Assembly (NCBI RefSeq): GCF_003634615.1
Contig: NZ_RBKX01000001.1
Span: 310,001-374,000 of the forward strand
DNA from: Flavobacterium sp. 102
GTDB lineage: Bacteria > Bacteroidota > Bacteroidia > Flavobacteriales > Flavobacteriaceae
Direction of reading: 5' to 3'
DNA: 64,000 nucleotides
Position numbers and translations under genes: made by a program. Every line of letters begins with the position of its first letter. The first letter of the stretch is position 1. Below the pieces are notes generated by a model. It saw only the letters and a program-made list of their open reading frames with translations, had not been told where the DNA came from and did no database searches. This document shows positions 62,403 to 64,000 of this stretch, piece after piece.

Positions 62403-62537
62403 ATGAAAAAAATCCTCGCAATATTTGTATTAGTTAGCTTTATAACTTCTTGTGGTCCAAAAAGATTGGGTTGCGGTCCGGGACGTTGTGATATTGAAAC
62501 GCCTAAAACAACTACTTTGTTAAAAAATATTTGCTGA
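62403..62537 (+). CDS. 44-residue small lipoprotein, Cys-rich
   Basis: A short gene not seen by size-limited gene calling: signal helix KKILAIFVLVSFIT, lipobox ITSCG (Cys17), then PKRLGCGPGRCDIETPK with two more cysteines. ATG at 62403 and TGA at 62535. It lies 45 bp after GH3 and 76 bp before a TonB-receptor-like gene. I recall small lipoproteins with a similar GCGPxRC motif in other Flavobacteria, which would favour reality; function unknown. Confidence 0.7.
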   Translation: MKKILAIFVLVSFITSCGPKRLGCGPGRCDIETPKTTTLLKNIC

Positions 62538-62613
62538 AAATTCATTTTGTGATTGTAACATTTTTTTTGATTTGAAGTCTTACAGACAATCATCAATCAA
62601 AAATCAATCAAAA

Positions 62614-64000
62614 ATGAAATCTCTAAGCATTGCCTTGTGCTTACTTGTCACGGGCTCAATTTTCGCGCAAGAAACGCCGAAAACAGAAGAAAACAAATCT
62701 TCAGAAAAAACCAACGAGCTGAAAGAAGTTACCATTTACGGCAACAAAAAACAGCATCTCAAAGTCGAATCAGACAAAACTACCATCAACGTCAGAGATA
62801 ATGCGATGTTGAACAGCGGCAGCAGTTTGGAAGCTGTTAAAAAAATTCCCGGTGTAATTACTTCGCCTACCGGAACCATTACATTAAACAGCAAAGGTGT
62901 CACCATTTATATTGATGGCGCACCAAGTTCTTTAAGCGGAACCGATTTGCAAAACTATTTGTCAACTTTACCAGCCAATGCTATCGAAAAAGTAGAATTA
63001 ATCTACAATCCCGGCGCTTCTTTTGATGCGGATGCCAGTGGCTCGATCATCAATATTGTAACGAGTACCAAACGGAAAAAAGGGTTGAATGCGAGTTTCA
63101 ACATCAATTACAACTTCAACAAATACCAAAAACCAAGTCCGCAGATTTTATTGAACGGAAAAGTAAAAGATTTGAGTTGGCAAACCATGTTAGGTTACAA
63201 TTATATTGACAGTGAAAGCAACAACAGAAACGATCAAACTTTCACTTCTTTTTCTCCTGAGGAAAATTTATACCAAAAGAATTTGGCGAAATTCACCAAT
63301 CGTAATTTATATTTCAGAACCGGAACCAATTACAAGTTGAATGAAAAATCGAATTTATTATTCAACTACAATTTGAATTTAGGAAACGATAGAATTGTCA
63401 ATGAATCATCAACAACCGGAACCGGAATTGATTTCTCTAACAATGGCCATTCGAAAATGAAAAATAGTGTAAACGAGTTGAGTTTGCAATACAGAACTAA
63501 ATTAGACACTTTAGGCAGAACATTTGACATCACGGCTTACAGCAACTTTTTCAATCGCAATCCAAACACAATCTCAACCGGTCAAAACAATGGAGAATCG
63601 ACTTTCTTCAATGGAAAAATCGACTTTAATTTGGCCAATTATTATTTGAAATACGACTTTAGCATTCCGTTTAATAAATTCAATTTCTCTATCAATACCG
63701 GTGGAAAATTCAATTACATCAAAGTAGAGGACAAAGGAATTTACAATTTGAATACGGCTTCCAATTCGGTAGTAGATTTTGATTATGACGAAACAAATTT
63801 GGCTTTTTATGTCGAAGCCAGAAAGAAAATCAAGAAGTTCAATTTTACTGCCGGTCTTCGTTTTGAAGACTACAAAGTTGACAGAATAGCGATCCAAGAA
63901 GGCGATGAAACCAAGGTGAATTTCAAAAACACCAACTTTTTCCCGAATGTCAGCGCGATGTATGAAATCAATGAAAACATGAATTTGTCGGCTTCTTATT
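62614..64000 (+). CDS. TonB-dependent receptor-like outer-membrane barrel, C-terminus cut by window end
   Basis: The first 462 residues of an outer-membrane beta-barrel protein. Signal peptide residues 1-19. A plug-like domain (LKEVTIYGNKKQHLKVESDKT, then AVKKIPGVITSPTG, and SGSIINIVT) is followed by many aromatic-rich strands. This is the outer-membrane beta-barrel family 3 type (plug without full TonB box visible). No C-terminal part is in the window. Ligand unknown; short direct repeats CAATCAAAAAT lie just before the start. Confidence 0.9.
   Translation, partial: MKSLSIALCLLVTGSIFAQETPKTEENKSSEKTNELKEVTIYGNKKQHLKVESDKTTINVRDNAMLNSGSSLEAVKKIPGVITSPTGTITLNSKGVTIYIDGAPSSLSGTDLQNYLSTLPANAIEKVELIYNPGASFDADASGSIINIVTSTKRKKGLNASFNINYNFNKYQKPSPQILLNGKVKDLSWQTMLGYNYIDSESNNRNDQTFTSFSPEENLYQKNLAKFTNRNLYFRTGTNYKLNEKSNLLFNYNLNLGNDRIVNESSTTGTGIDFSNNGHSKMKNSVNELSLQYRTKLDTLGRTFDITAYSNFFNRNPNTISTGQNNGESTFFNGKIDFNLANYYLKYDFSIPFNKFNFSINTGGKFNYIKVEDKGIYNLNTASNSVVDFDYDETNLAFYVEARKKIKKFNFTAGLRFEDYKVDRIAIQEGDETKVNFKNTNFFPNVSAMYEINENMNLSASY

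Overview
The window looks like a piece of a Flavobacterium-type chromosome (Bacteroidota, Flavobacteriia). DNA is AT-rich. Many starts are preceded by the Bacteroidota sigma-A -7 box TAnnTTTG rather than by a strong Shine-Dalgarno. Secreted proteins carry type IX secretion (T9SS) tails, and typical flavobacterial families (DUF5916, DUF6702, DUF6370, S46 peptidase, T9SS plug protein, HPPK-dNK fusion) are all present. There is no rRNA, prophage, CRISPR array or classical IS; most of the window is ordinary core chromosome.

Layout. 1-6.5 kb: a truncated M1 peptidase, a DUF6702 protein, two tandem paralogous exported proteins, peptidase E, a tRNA-Gly(TCC), a GNAT enzyme and an L,D-transpeptidase-like protein. 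6.6-12 kb: DUF5916 outer-membrane protein, phosphoglycerate mutase, CoA-transferase. 12.1-17.2 kb: a TetR-ABC-HlyD-TolC export operon whose ABC ATPase has non-canonical motifs. 17.3-19.3 kb: methionine aminopeptidase, a GxxExxY gene bracketed by inverted short repeats, and a methyltransferase. 19.4-28.9 kb: M16 peptidase, T9SS plug, ApaG, PruA, a T9SS-secreted lipase-like protein, RsmG. 29-33.7 kb: desaturase, aminotransferase, PurT, DUF6370 and a Crp/Fnr regulator, followed by a phased 21-bp repeat array. 34-36.4 kb: a compact pirin-YjdJ-OsmC-YjdI-FMN reductase cluster. 36.4-41.2 kb: an unknown membrane-anchored protein, FabD, a HipA-like kinase/DUF3037/M23 cluster and a coiled-coil lipoprotein. 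41.2-48.4 kb: EamA transporter, GalE, a DegT aminotransferase, KdtA (with a 28-bp palindrome inside the gene), an S46 dipeptidyl-peptidase, a low-complexity lipoprotein. 48.5-56.5 kb: YegP-like protein, tRNA-Leu/tRNA-Gly, MutS, DUF1573, a SPOUT methyltransferase, a large lectin-like T9SS cargo, HPPK-dNK fusion. 56.6-64 kb: AsmA-like protein, DUF2797, an amidase, GH3, a 44-residue lipoprotein missed by size filters, and a TonB-receptor-like barrel truncated by the window end.

How the genes fit together. Envelope and export functions dominate (T9SS plug and two cargos, exporter operon, several proteases, KDO transferase, nucleotide-sugar enzymes, AsmA), with housekeeping enzymes between them. 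Convergent pairs share bidirectional hairpin terminators. The least explained material is non-coding or repetitive: the GxxExxY flanks, the 21-bp array behind the Crp/Fnr gene, and several apparently dispersed repeats (GC-rich block before purT, a REP-like element in the pirin cluster, the kdtA palindrome, and a GCGAACTGACGAAG family that supplies the end of the EamA gene). No single well-defined new system is certain. The best candidates are the GxxExxY cassette and the phased 21-bp array.
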